DNA of 64,000 bases from Gentiana macrophylla (taxonomy: Eukaryota > Streptophyta > Magnoliopsida > Gentianales > Gentianaceae). Under the pieces are notes generated by a model that worked only from the letters and a program-made list of their open reading frames with translations, had not been told where the DNA came from and did no database searches. The translations under genes and the position numbers were made by a program. Location of the stretch: assembly GCA_026214975.1 (NCBI GenBank), contig JAOBSW010000864.1, positions 1 to 64,000 on the forward strand, read 5' to 3'. The first letter of the stretch is position 1; the number at the start of each line of letters is the position of its first letter. This document shows positions 22,912 through 35,006 of this stretch, one piece after another.

Positions 22912-24719
22912 TGATGACGGTCAAATTGTACCCGTAAAAGTCATCAACGTTGACCTTAAATCGAGATTAATAATGTATATTTCATATTAAATCACTCGTT
23001 TATATTTATTATTTAATGTTAAGTGATTATTAATATGATATTTGGTATTTAGCTGTTTTTATTATTTAAAGCCGATTTATTGTGCGATAATTATAGATTT
23101 TGCAGATCACAACAAATCGAGAGGATTAATGTCATTCAATCAATTATCTCAAGATAAGGAAGGAAGAAACTCGGAGCATTAAGTGGAAGATTAATCGGAT
23201 CAACATGCAAGCGTGCAGTGGGGAACAAGCTAGATGAAGAAAACGTGTTAAACATGCAAACTTAGGTTCGGTCGGCCGAGCCACATAGCTTGATCGACCG
23301 AGTGCAGCTCTTCGGTTGACCGAGCCTTAGGTTTGGGTCGGTTTCCGGCTTATATCGTGCTTATCTTCTAGAACCACCCTAAGTCGGCAAAAACCTCTAT
23401 ATAAGCAAGCAGCTACGAGAATTGTAAGACACACCAACATATACCTTAGAATATCGTTCAATAAAATCACTCTATTCATATCTTGATTCAATGTAGTTTA
23501 TTGAGGGTGTTTCCAGCAATTTAAGGGCTGCATTATGTAAGCCTTTATTTTCTGTTTCTTTTCTTTTAAGTAATTAATCCCTCCCAATTATGTTTTATTG
23601 TTTGAGTTAGTTAATTCATAGCTAGATGATGTAGATCTAGGTTATGTCGTTATGGATGTGGCGAAGCCTTGTCTATGAGGATCCCATAACCTACGTCATA
23701 CACTTAGTATTTATTTATGAATCTACTTGATTTAATTAATGCGTATCTATGTTAGTTTATATGAAATACATGCGAATTCATTGTTTAATGCATTGCGTAT
23801 GATGAAATCTTTGAGAGATATGTTCGGGGATGTAATCTGGGGGACTAAATTGATTCGGGTGACCGAATGAGTTCACTCGGTCGACCGAGCCCACCTATTC
23901 GGTCGACCCGAGCCTGTTTTATCCGTTAAATAGCCACGTCTTTATGGTTAGGTTAACTTAATAGAATTTATCATCTCAGTAGGTATGGCTACGGCTACGT
24001 TGCTCGTCTGTTTTAATTAGCGTATGATTAGGAAATACCAATATAGGGCTCCTAGGTTGGCTCATGAATGATCTTCCGGGACTTTCAGCGAGATCTAGGT
24101 AGGTTTTGTATTTGGGAATTGAGCTCACCTAGTTATACGTAAATCGTAGATTAACATGAGACCGCAGGTAATTGTTAATAGGACAGAGACTGATGCGATC
24201 GTTTAGGATGTACGCCGCTAACCACAGGAATGTTGCCTAGGCGAGGTGTACGATTAATATCGGCATCCTTAGTGTAAATAGCGTGCAAGTTATATGAGAT
24301 GGATACCCAAAAGGTGAAGTCACGTAATGTAGCACAGTGATCTAGCGACCTAACGGGTGCTAAGTCAAGTTAAAGAGGATGACTCCCGTAGCCAATCTAA
24401 GATAGATACAAATGGATTGACAGTTAATAAGTTCAGTTTATTATATAAGTTATCTAGGTCCAAACGATAAAGACTATAATTGGGGAGGTTAATTACAGTG
24501 TGTCGAGTCGTGTCTTTACCTTTCTTGTCTTATGTTGGTCGTAGACCGCCTCTATGTCCTTGACATGTTTAATTAATTGTTTGTATATAAGATGATCCAC
24601 AAATGGTTCCCTGTGGGATCGACCTTGATTCACTATAGCTATACTACGATGGGCCTAGTCCTCTTGCTAGTATTGGTTTATGGTGGTCAAGTATATTATA
24701 ACCTGATTGACCCCGATCA
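22912..24719 (+). repeat. 3' LTR of the non-autonomous Athila-like element
   Basis: Same start, TATA box, palindrome clusters and end as the 5' copy. The third U3 palindrome is better preserved here (ttcggttgaccgag, about 23308-23321) than in the 5' LTR. Confidence 0.9.
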
Positions 24720-26555
24720 ACATCTCTTGAAATGAAAATTACAACATAAGTCTTGTAGTAATAAAATATGATAAAAACATAGCATGACAAGTCATCAAAC
24801 ATCATCCTCGAAATCCTCATCGAACTCCTGGTCCACCTGTTCGTCTTCTCAACCCCAAACACAACAAACATGCATTTGAGGTAAGTACAAAGGTACTTAG
24901 AAAGAAATAGAAGCTATTGCATTAACTAAGTTTTACCAAGAAGGATTTGCATAGTTATTAAGTTATCTTTATTTGACCAACTCAATTATAGGGTTCACTT
25001 CATGCTCATCAACACGATGTGACTAAACGTTTCTAACTTAACTCAAGTTTGTTACACCGTAATTCAAGGGCACTACGCATGGTGCTACCCATCACGAGGT
25101 ATCATTTGCAACCTATTAGCATATCACACCAATAGCCACGGGTTAAACCCGATAGTGTACATGTTCGGTAAAGTCCCCTACCATTTAGCAGTTTATAGGC
25201 CAGTAGAGTTATTCACTTTATCTGACCGCCCACACATCGCGATATAAACAAGTGCCCTACCAAGAATATTACGATGTTTAGTCGTTTACTACACACTTAT
25301 GTAAATTATTAATCATTAACTAGCCACCTAAGTGTTTTCAAGGTAGGAGCTCACTTAACAACTCTACTCCATCGCTTAGACTCTAGACATAACACCCTAA
25401 ACATGTACACATACATTGATGAATACTAATTCATCAGAGTATAACCATTCATACCCTTCCGACAGTCCCGAACTTCAACTCTATGGAAGAGTGCATCCGG
25501 TGCCGGAACTAAACGCATCGAAAGCTTAATCGAGGCTTATTCTTATTCATTTAATGTTATAAGGTCAAGAAACAACCCTTAAAACTAGACTCCGGGCTCA
25601 AAACTGATCAAACTCAAAAAAAAACATGTCAGGTGTGTACGGATGAATCGTGCACATGCACCGCTCGATTCAGCTTTGGATTCGGTTTGCTTGCACCAAA
25701 GGAATGTAAAAATCGATTTTTGGAAGCCCGGTGCGCCCGCACTGAGTCCTGGTGCACCCGCACCAAGACTCTGAATGTAAAACTGGAGCTCCTACACCTC
25801 ATGTTCGCATGCACTGGCCTTGGGGCGCCCGCACCAAGCACAGTATGCCCCAAAACATGGTTTTCGCACTTTATCGGATCCTTACACTTCCAAACATGTT
25901 CTTCAACCATGTACTCAACAAAACAGCAGAAAAGTGCCAATATAACAACATATAGCACCTTACACTAGCAAGATAACACTTATACACGAAATTAACACCA
26001 TATTACATCCAACACCAAGCCTTAACTCTACCAAACCATAATCAAAGAAATAGAGAATATTTTCTTACTTGATCAAAGCACAACTCCAAGCAAAACTTCA
26101 AAAGTCTACAGCAACTTCCCAAAGACCAACACAAAACCTATTTGATCCACAACCAATTCAAGAACTCATTAGGATCAAGGTTTCTAACTACTCAGAACTA
26201 CGAATTGCACAACTTTCATTATCCAAACATGATGAATCCAAGATTAGGGCAATTTGCATACCTTGATAAAACTCCCAACTTTTGGTATCAACACGATCCT
26301 TGCGCTCTCACGATGCTCCTGATCTACTTAAATCTGAAATCCGTTAAAAGCCTTGTAAGATAATTGGAAAAGAATCTCTTGTCTCTTCTTTTGCTCTCAA
26401 AGTCTGAATTTCTACATTAGAGTTTCTGACAAATTTTCTGATAGTTAGGAGGTTATTTCCAAAATAAAACCCCCTACTACTTAATTGTAATTAAAATCCT
26501 TTAATTTCCCTTAATCACAATTTTGTCCCCGAGGAAAATATATATATATTTTGAG

Positions 26556-26605
<50 letters not shown>

Positions 26606-26703
26606 TTGAAATCATTTTTTTTAAATCCATGAAAGAAAGAAATATAATATTTTGTTCTCGCAAATTGACACGTCTGCCCTTTCCCGAGAATCGGAATATT
26701 ACA
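24720..26703 (-). repeat. Tekay 3' LTR, inner part
   Basis: Matches 31917-33279 and 37774-37897 of the right LTR. It contains the GTGCGCCCGCAC-type repeats at 25650-25840 and an uninterrupted (TA)n tract that is the target position of the Helitron in the other LTR. Its inner end TGTAATATTCCG (minus) abuts the polypurine tract. Overlapping frames on both strands around 25630-25960 arise from the palindromic repeats and are not genes. Confidence 0.9.
26557..26598. repeat. (TA)n microsatellite
   Basis: About 21 TA units inside the Tekay LTR, followed by (CA)n. The homologous place in the right LTR is shorter and interrupted by the Helitron. Confidence 0.95.
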
Positions 26704-26720
26704 TTCCTCCCCCCTTAAGA
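26704..26720 (-). other. Tekay polypurine tract
   Basis: The minus strand reads CTTAAGGGGGGAGGAA immediately before the LTR start TGTAATATT; this is the second-strand primer for reverse transcription. Confidence 0.85.
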
Positions 26721-27095
26721 GGAGTTTCGTCCACGAAACTTGAACATACCTGGTAAATTCAAAAATTCTGGAAACTCTGTGATCATATCATCTTCCACTT
26801 CCCAAGTTGCTTCGTTTGCGGTATGGTTGCTCCATTGTACTAACACCAAAGGAACCATCCGCCTCTTGATCATCTTTTCCTTTCTATCCGAGATCTTAAC
26901 TGGCTTCTCATCCTAGACAAGTTTGTCTTGAAGTATTTCTGGATCAACTGTAGCTTCAACATCCGACTTCGTCAAACACTTATTCAATATCGAAACATGA
27001 AACACATTGTGGACTCTTGACATTGAATCTAGTAACTTAAGCTTGTATGCCAAAGGTCCAACTCTCTCAAGGATCTTGAAAGGTCCAACATACAT
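26715..27095 (-). pseudogene. Tekay integrase C-terminus and chromodomain
   Basis: Frame 27095-26913 has YVGPFKILERVGPLAYKLKL, the GPY/F module, and HNVFHVSILNKCL. One in-frame TAG near 26916 interrupts it. Beyond it the same frame reads VKISDRKEKMIKRRMVPLVL, then QWSNHTANEATWEVEDDM, a chromodomain fold with the aromatic W and EATWE motif, ending NSS* at 26715. In living chromoviruses this domain steers integration to certain chromatin. The single TAG (one substitution from a Trp codon) is the only defect I saw in this module. Confidence 0.85.
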
Positions 27096-27122
27096 TGGAC
27101 TTAACTTTCCTTTTTGTCCAAA

Positions 27123-27983
27123 TCATTTTACTCCTTTCATTGGTGAAGCTCGAAGGTATACTCTTTCACCCACATCAAATTCCAAAGGTCTTCTACGAAC
27201 ATCAGCCCAACTTTTTTGACGGTCTTCAGCTGCCTTCAAATTCTTCTTAACCAACAAAACTCTTTCCTTAGCTTGTTCAACCAATTCTGGCCCGGTAAGT
27301 TGCTTCTCCCCAACTTCATCCCAAAACAGTGGTGTTCGACATCTTCTACCATATAGAGCTTCAAACGGCGGCATCCCCAAACTTGCATGATAACTGTTAT
27401 TATAAGCAAACGCATCCACGGGTAGGTAGTCATACCTTGATCCACCTACTTCCAAAACACAACCTCTTAATGATTGTCCATCCGTTTGAGGGTGAAAGGC
27501 CATACTCAAGTCCAACGTCGTACCCAAGGCTTTCTGCAAACTCTTCCAAAACCAACTAATAAACCTGCTGTCACGATCCAATAAAATTGAGATAGGCACT
27601 CCATGTAGCTTCACAATATTGTCCAAATAAAGTGTAGTCATCTTCTTCAATGACATGTCAACTTTTGTTGGTAAGAAATGAGCCGACTTTTTTAGTCTAT
27701 CCATAATGACCCAAATCATATCATGCCCACTCTTTGTCCTTGGCAAACCGGTGATAAAATCCATTTTTATCTTATCCCATTTCCACTCAGGAATATCCAA
27801 AGGTTTAAGAATACCTCCTGGTTTCCTATGTTCAGCCTTGACTTTCTGACATGTATCACATTCAGCCATAAACTTAGCTATTTCCAATTTCATTGAAGGC
27901 CACCATAAACGTTCCTTCAAATCTCTATACATTTTTGTAGCTCCTGGATGTACTGCAAAGGCGATTCTGTGTGCTTTATCCAT
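27123..27983 (-). pseudogene. Tekay integrase core with catalytic deletion
   Basis: 286 open codons. The zinc-binding start is present (HPGATKMYRDLKERLWWPSM, then CDTCQKVKAEHRKPGG), then IKMDFITGLP with the first catalytic Asp, and LLDRDSRFIS with the second. The third catalytic residue is lost: after HPQTDGQS the sequence jumps to LRGCVLEVGG, skipping about nine to eleven residues that normally hold the catalytic Glu. The deletion keeps the frame, so a catalytically dead integrase would still be translated. The later domain (YNNSYHASLGMPPFEALYGR) is intact. Confidence 0.85.
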
Positions 27984-27986
27984 AAA

Positions 27987-28804
27987 TCATTGTCTTAGGT
28001 CACCTACATTAGGCACACATAACCTATCTTGGTGCCAAAGATTTCCATTCTTATCTAGCACGTACTCCACTACAGGCTTTTCTCTTGCGACTCGTTTAAA
28101 GTCTACCAAAACTGGGTCTTCATCTTGCTTACCCCTGATATCATTCATCAACTCTGACCTGGCCAACAATGGTGCCACAAACTGTCGATTCCCAAACTGA
28201 GCAATACTCCGGATTTTTAGCCCATCTAACCGTTCTGCCACAACTTCAACCCCTGAAACCGCATACACTGGCTTCCTACTCAATTCATCTGCAAAAACAT
28301 TCACCTTATCCGGATGGTACTGAATATCCAAGTCATAATCCTTCACAAACTCTAACCATCTTCACTGCCTCATATTCAAATTCTCTTAAGTGAAAAAGTA
28401 TTTTAAATTCTTGTGGTCCGTGAAGATTCTTGCCTTGACTCCGTATAAGTAGTGCCTCCAAGTTTTTAAGGCAAACACTACCGCTCTCAACTCTAAGTCA
28501 TGTGTTGGGTATTTCTTCTCATGTACTAGATGCATAGGCTATTACCTTGCCCCCTTGCATCAACACACAACCTAAACCTTGTTCCGAAGCATCGTGTACA
28601 CATCATAATTATCAAAGATCTCATGAAGCGCCAAAGCCAGTGTTGTAGTCAATCTCCTTCAAGGTGCGAAAAGTTGTCTCACACTCACTAGTCCATTCAA
28701 ACTTCACATTTTTTTGTGTGAGTTTGGTGAGTGGTGTAGCTATCTTGGAAAAGACTTGTACAAACTTCTGTAGTATCCGGCTAACCCCAGAAAACTTCTT
28801 ACTT
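27987..28804 (-). pseudogene. Tekay RNase H region
   Basis: The upstream frame 28836-28621 has VSRILQKFVQVFSKIATPLT and FEWTSECETTFRTLKE, the connection domain. Between about 28620 and 28350 the RNase H core is frameshifted (a readable VLMQGG-like and [14 protein letters not shown] stretch on the minus strand). The frame 28346-27987 carries MKDYDLDIQYHPDKVNVFAD and ELSRKP, the end of RNase H, and runs into the integrase zinc region with a stop at 27987. Confidence 0.8.
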
Positions 28805-29770
28805 CTAAAATGTGTTAGGTCGTGGCCAATTCTCAACCGCTTCTATCTTTGTAGGGTCTACTTGCATACCATCCCCAGTTATCACATGCCCTGTAAAACT
28901 GACTTGCTTCAACCAAAATTCATATTTTGAAAACTTAGCAAACAACAGTTTTTCGTTCAAAGTCTTCAACATGGTTCTTAAGTGTTCTTCATGCTCTTTC
29001 TCATCATTTGAGTAGATAAGGATTTCATCTGTGAATACTATCACAAATTTGTCCAAGTAAGGCATGAAAACACGTTGCATCAAATCCATGAATGCTGAAG
29101 GAGCATTAGTGAGTCCAAAAGGCATAACCAAAAACTCATAATGTCCATACCTTGTACTAAAAAGTTGTCTTAGGTATATCGCCACTTTAATCTTCAACTG
29201 ATGATAACCGGACCTAAAATCAATCTTAGAAAACACTCTATTTCCTTGCAACTGATTAAACAAGTTATCGATCCTTGGTAGTGGATACTTGTTCTTGATA
29301 GTGAGGTTGTTCAAGGCTCTATAGTCTATATACATCCTCATTCTACCATCCTTCTTTTTAACAAACAACACAGGGGCTCTCCACGGTGAAGTACATGGCT
29401 GAATTATATTCCTTTCTAACATGTCCTTTAACTGAGCTTTCAATTTCTTTAATTCAGCCGGTGCCATCCTATATGGTGCTTTTGCTACTGGTGCTGCCCC
29501 CGGTACTAATTTGATTTCGAACTCAATTTCCCTATCCGGCATATTGCCCGGTAACTCATCCAAAATACCTCAGGATATTCTCTTGCTATAGGGGTTTCTT
29601 CCAACTTAGGCTTAACTTGCTCTACATCCATTTCATATAACAAGTAGCCTTCACAACCTTTTTGACATGCTAATATCGCCTTAACTGTTGAGATTATCGG
29701 ATGACGCTTCTTACTTGGCTTATACATATTACCTTGAAAGGTCTTAGAAGATTTTCCGGGCACCTTAAAG
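28805..29770 (-). pseudogene. Tekay reverse transcriptase with altered active site
   Basis: Frame 29563-28805 holds nearly the whole palm: [72 protein letters not shown]. The catalytic box reads FTDEILIYS where the family has a double Asp, so one metal-binding Asp is Glu. The preceding frame 29763-29506 (residues VKAILACQKGCEGYLL) is the protease-RT linker, joined by a frameshift near 29540. Ty3-type polymerase, inactive by the active-site change. Confidence 0.85.
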
Positions 29771-29775
29771 GTTAC

Positions 29776-30085
29776 TCACTTTTCCCTACAGTCCAAGTGT
29801 ACATAGTTCTTGGCCAACCGATCTATTCCCAAGATCACGTCAAAGTCCGTAAAGTCCAACACTGTAAGGTCACACTTACAACGGTAAGATCCTACACGAA
29901 TGTCTACTTGAGGTATCGTCTTCGTCACTTTAGTAACTCTTCCTAACGGTGTAGTTATTTCCAAAGTATTCCCTAAAGCTTCCATGGATAGGTTTAGTTT
30001 CTTAGCAACCTTAAAGACACAAAAGAGCTAGACGCCCCGGTATCAAACAAAGCCTTAACTGCTAGATTGTCTAATATTATTGTAC
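29776..30085 (-). pseudogene. Tekay aspartic protease
   Basis: From 30085 the minus strand reads an open stretch with ALFDTGASSSFVS, the DTGA active site, to a stop at about 29993. A shifted frame 29985-29776 continues with CDLTVLDFTDFDVILGIDRL, the conserved flap end. The start of this exon-like piece directly follows the AG of the intron-like segment 30086-30182; across it the frame from gag is kept. Confidence 0.75.
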
Positions 30086-30182
30086 CTAAAAATGTAAATT
30101 CGTTTATTTAAATACAACTATAACATGATTTAACGTGCTATAATAGTACTTTAATAACATAGAACGAACAAATAAAAAGTAC
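30086..30182 (-). other. Intron-like 97-nt segment between gag and protease
   Basis: On the minus strand it starts GTACTTTTTATTTG and ends TTACATTTTTAG, is AT-rich, and contains stops. Removing it joins codons phase 1 to phase 2, so that the zinc-knuckle frame (ending EPDDNVIS) continues into TIILDNLAVKALFDTGA. GTAC stands on both sides of the boundary, which could be a splice context or a small duplication. It could be a spliced intron or a neutral insertion that happens to obey GT-AG. Confidence 0.5.
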
Positions 30183-31687
30183 ATGAGATAACATTGTCAT
30201 CTGGCTCCACAATCTCTAACTCCATAGCAAAAACTCGGACTGGTTGGCTTGAACCTCCTTTTCCGCTTGCTTGACCCTGATTTTCTTTACCTCCCTTTGT
30301 TGGAAAATTCCTTGCAAAGTGCCTAGGATCTCCACAGTAGTAACAACTACCCGTGCTAGCCTTTCACTCACCCGAATGATGCCTCTTGCATTTCTGACAA
30401 AGGGGTGCACTTGCTGAAGGTGCTGCTGATAAGGATGTTGACGTCCTCTTCACAATCTTTTGAGGTCCAGTCCGAATACTCCCTTCACTCATTCCAAATG
30501 TTCTCTTAGCACCAACTATCATGGAGGGTTTGTTCTTAAAAGTCTCCACTTCTATGGCCTTATTCAAAAACTCCGACATATTTCTTGGCGTAGCTCCCAT
30601 CATACTGGCTTGAATTTCATGAGATAATCCATTCTTATAAAGGGCCATTTTCTTCTCCTCAATTCTCATGATTTCAGGATAAAACCTTCCCAACTTATTG
30701 AAACGATTAGTGTATTGAGACACGGAGGTTGTAGACCTTGACTATCTCCCAAAATCGACTTGCTTGATTTGCTTGTCTTCTTGGTGGGAAGTATTCATTG
30801 TAAAACAAGTCCTTAAACCCTTGCCAAATGGTAACCTTACCCCGGCTACTTTCTATAGCCTCAAACCAACTCTCAGCCATGCCCAACAGAAACCCTGCAG
30901 CTAACTGAGCCATCTCTGTTTCCGGTACATTCATGTTTCTACATGCTTTCTCAAAGCTCTTATCCACATCTCCACCCTAGATGGTTCCACATTCCCAAAG
31001 AAATCTTACATACGGCTCATTTTCAACCTAGTGTACCAATCCATGGGTGGTTCCTGCTCAAACGCTTGAGTTCTAACCGGAGGTTAAACAGGTGGGTAAA
31101 CTGGTGGATAGGCTGGTGGATACACTGGTGGATAAACGGATGGATAACATAGGGGTGCTTGTGGTTCTTGATGTGGGTAAGGTGGTGGATATGGTTCTTG
31201 AGGTTTTTGAGGTTGGGTCATAGGCGGTGCTTGTTGATAGGGTGGTGGTACCTTGGATGGTGTGGTGGAGTGTGGTATGGTGATGTAGTCTGTAGGGTGG
31301 ATATCCAAAGCCATAGTGATGGTCAAACCGTGGCGATGGAGGGATTGTAGGTTGAGGTGGTTGACTCATTGGTGGAGGGTAGAAAGTATGATGTTGTGGA
31401 GGGTAAGTTGAGGTGGAGGGTAGCTTACTAGTGGTGGTGGAGGATAAACCTCACTCACTTTGGAAGTACAAAGCCTGCTTTGGAAAATCACTTACTATCG
31501 AAACCAAAACGATCCTCCAACATGCCCTTTGTGGAGGTTGCTCCTGTTGAGCCCGCGGTGTCTGATTCCCTTGAGGTGGAACATTATGTCTTAACACTTC
31601 ACTCACTACCACTGGTGTAGGACTGCGTGCCTCTTGTCTAGCACCCGAACTCTCAGCCCCATGAACACCTCTCCTCGTTGTCACCAT
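30183..31687 (-). pseudogene. Tekay gag with proline-rich N-terminus and zinc knuckle
   Basis: Starts at ATG 31687 (MVTTRRGVHGAESSGARQEA). A Pro/Tyr/Val-rich tract with tandem PPVYP units follows (about 31326-31084, frame-shifted twice). The capsid-like part is in frame 30967-30707 (FLLGMAESWFEAIESSRGK, then FKDLFYNEYFPP) and frame 30723-30364 (YTNRFNKLGRF). The knuckle is CYYCGDPRHFARNFP, where the last Cys of CX2CX4HX4C is Phe. Gag would build the virus-like particle; here at least four frame changes break it. Confidence 0.8.
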
Positions 31688-31768
31688 TCTGAAGGATCAA
31701 GATGATCTGAATGTTAATCGGTGATTTAAAGAAACATATCTCAAGAAGGAAACCTAAAGGACGCTTCA

Positions 31769-31779
31769 CTCTGATACCA
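31769..31779 (-). other. Tekay primer binding site, initiator-Met tRNA
   Basis: The minus strand reads TGGTATCAGAG, the universal plant initiator-Met tRNA primer site, 3 bp inside the right LTR end. Confidence 0.9.
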
Positions 31780-31782
31780 ACT

Positions 31783-33279
31783 AAAACGCCCCGTTCGAGT
31801 CCTTACCCGGAATTAGAACGTTCGGCACATATAATATAATATAAATTATATATTATACGTAAGTCTCTACTACGTCGTATCGAGTTTCGCAATTACGGAA
31901 GCTAAAAGACGGATTTAGCCGCTTATAGGCCAATAGAGTTACTCACTTTATCGACCGCCCACACATCACGATATAAACAAGTGCCTTACCAAGAATGTTA
32001 CGATGTTTAGTCTTTTACTACACACTTATGTAAATTATTAATCATTAAATAGCCACTTAAGTGTTTTCAAGGTAGGACCTCACTTAACAACTCTACTCCT
32101 CGCTCGGACTCTAGACATAACACCCTAAACACATATTACAGACATTGATAAATACTAATTCATCAAAGCATAAGCCATTCATACCCTTCCGACGGTCCCA
32201 AACTTCAACTCTATGGAAGAGTACATCCGGGGAACTAAACGCATCGAAAGCTTTATCAAGGCTTATTCATGTTCATTTAATGTTATAAGGTCAAGAAACA
32301 ACCTTTAAAACTAGACCCGAGGCTCAAAACTGATTAAACTCAAAAAAAAAGCATGTTCAGTGCGCATGCACTGGCTCCAGTGCGCCTGCACTGAATTTTG
32401 GTGCTCTTGCATCAATGCTCTGATTGTAAAAATTGATTTCTGGAAGCCCGGTGCGCCCGCACTGAGACCTAGTGCGCCCGCACCAAGACTCTGAATGTAA
32501 AACTGGAGCTCCTGCACCTCCAGTGCGCACACACCGGCCTTGCTGCGCCAGCACCAGGTGCAATATGCCCCAAAACATGGTTTTCTGCACTTTATCGGAT
32601 CCCTAACACTTCCAAATATGTTCTTCAACCATGTACTCAACAAAACAGTAGAAAAGTGCCAATATCACGACATGTAGCACTCTACACTAGCAAGATAACA
32701 CTTATACACGAAATTAACACCATATTACATCCAACACCAAGCCTTAACTCTACCAAACCATAATCAAAGTAATATAGAAGATTATCTTACTTGATCAAAG
32801 CACAACTCCAAGCAAAACTTTAAAAGTCTGCAGCAACTTCTCAAAGACCAACACAAAACCTATGTAATCCACAACCAATTCAAGAACTAGTTAGGATCAA
32901 GGTTTCTAATAACTCAGAACTACGAATTACACAACTTTCTTTATCCAAACATGATGAATCCAAGATTAGGGCTATTTTCATACCTTGATAAAACTCCCAA
33001 CTTTTGGTATCAACACGATCCTTGCGCTTTCACAATGCTCTTGCTCTACTTAAATCTGAAATCCGTTAAAAGCCTTGTGAGATAATTGGAAAAGTATCTC
33101 TTGTCTCTTCTTTTGCTCTCAAAGTCTGAATTTCTACTTTAGAGTTTCTGACAACTTTTCTGATTAGTGGGAGGTTATTTCCCAAATAAAACTCCCCACT
33201 ACTTAATTGTATCCTTTAAGTTCCCTTAATCACAATTCAGTCCCCGAGGAATATATATATATATATATCGAGTTATATA
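31783..33279 (-). repeat. Tekay 5' LTR, inner part
   Basis: Pairs with the left LTR (for example accgcccacacatc.cgatataaacaag at about 31955 and 25220). It lacks most of the segment equivalent to 24720-25185, so it has an internal deletion. It carries at least seven GTGCGCCCGCAC-like repeats between 32355 and 32565. The LTR resumes at 37774 after the Helitron. Confidence 0.9.
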
Positions 33280-35006
33280 TCTTATTATATATTTTCAAGA
33301 GAAAAACCGCCATTTGACCCAATTAAGCCAATTGACCCGCTCCATGACCCGTTTTACATACATGATGAAAAAATAAATTGAAAAAAAAAAAAGCAAAAAC
33401 CAAACCGGCAAACTACATCCCACTACTCTGTTCCCCACGATTGTCAAACCGCTGGAAGAAACCTCTCCATGGCAACCGCTGGTAACCTTCCCACCACTCC
33501 ATGAAGCCTTCGAAGGCATATTTATATCATTTTCAGCCAAATTCTGAGAACTCTGAACCCTAAAAACCTCTCAGTATCTTTTCCGTCTTTCATGGAGTTT
33601 TGGCTGAGGTGTTCAATCTATCCCTTGAAAAACCGGCCTCTTTTCTTCTTCGTCCTTAGCTGTCTGTTGCGTATTTTATTCGAAGCTCTCTGATTCTGAG
33701 AGAATTACGGTGGCTGAGTTCTTTTCCTCCTATGGGTTCGAATCGCAACACGATTTCATCAAACGTGAAGGCTTGCGATAAGGGATAAGAAGAAAATATG
33801 CCGGTCAAAGCCTATACACGTTGAGAATTCAAATCGGAATTAGGGATTTGATGACTCTAACTTTCCGGTGGCCATTCAATAAGCAAAGGCCTCACCTTTT
33901 GGTCCAGATTCATTAGATTCTAAAGAGCCGTTGCTTAAACATCTATCCTTGACCGTTTCAGAGATCAAATCGAAGCAGCTTCTTCCCTATACTCGCTGCT
34001 GGTTCAATTCCAAACCGAGTTCTAAGCCGGTTTGGCTCAGGTATGGTGGCTTGACCCGACCATCAGGGTTTGCTGCACGATTTACATCAAACTCTGAGTC
34101 AAAACATTGTTGACTTCAAATATGGTTTACTTTGGAGTGGAAGTACTTTTATGTTATGTCCAAATGGCTAATTGGAAATTGCCTGCTTAACAACGAGTAA
34201 GAATTTCTTTCCTGAGCATATGATTTTGTATTTAAGTTGGTGCAACGAGTTATAGATTTGCATTTGGCTTGACAAGAAGATAATGTTTATCAATTTTTTT
34301 GTTTGTTTGTTTGATTTATGTTCAGCCATACAATGAAAGAGGTTCATTTTCAGAAAGAAAAAGGGAAGGGATAGGGTTAAGAGAGAAATATGAGTGTTTT
34401 GTTTGAAGGGATAGTGTGTGTGTGTGTGTGTTTTTTTTTTTTACATTTCTTATACCCCTAAAAAAAAATCTTAAATAACTATACTTAGCTTACAATATAC
34501 ATAGATTCTTTATACTTCTTTATAACATTCATGGTAACCTATAAGTAGTAAATATATTATAAGTTTAGATTGAACGCATCTGTAACATGCATTGCACGAG
34601 TTTCGTGCTTTTCTTTTGGGGAGGGGAGATGACTTCTTAAATTTGAAGGCCTGCAAGCGCTTTCTTTGTCTTCATGTATGATTTCGTTTTTCAATAGCAA
34701 AATAAACAGCTTCTGTCGAATATGGATGAATAAATCTATTAGATTATGCCAAATTTATTGGATTTATCATGAAGAAGAAAGTCGAATTTGAGGAGATAAT
34801 AACCATTTGCAGATAATCGAAAGCGGTAGCGTAAAACTCAGGTTTTTCTTTTAGTTCTATGGGATTACAACATACAAACTGGACGGTTACCTCATTAATA
34901 TGATGTTTCTGCTTTGAGTTTCTATATCAAAAAAATCTTTTCCATTTAGTGATTGTCTATATCTGGATCCTTGAAACACTTTTGATTATTTCCACTATTG
35001 ATTTAG

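Larger units (their letters stand above)
17442..24719 (+). mobile_element. Non-autonomous Athila-like LTR element (LARD type)
   Basis: Two LTRs, 17442-19250 (1809 bp) and 22912-24719 (1808 bp), in the same orientation and almost identical by eye over long stretches, so the insertion is young. Both start TGATGACGGTCAAATTG and end CCCCGATCA. Flanks ACAAC (17437-17441) and ACATC (24720-24724) differ at one base. The 3.66-kb interior has a tRNA-Asp-type primer site but no gag or pol. Its tail from about 20422 (gtcgagctg.ggact.taaactcagaa) matches the post-pol tail of the coding Athila element at about 59120, so gag-pol was lost while the leader and tail were kept. It would depend on another element's proteins. 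Confidence 0.9.

Noticed and set aside
25629..25968. Three overlapping frames of 67-111 codons on both strands
   Set aside because: They lie in the Tekay LTR and are opened by the GC-rich palindromic repeats; the paired LTR does not keep the frames.
31073..31369. Ser/Thr-rich 98-codon frame
   Set aside because: Alternative frame of the Pro/Tyr/Val-rich gag tract, produced by its tandem repeats.
33295..33540. 81-codon minus-strand frame near the Helitron start
   Set aside because: No motif; half of it is low-complexity hydrophobic sequence.
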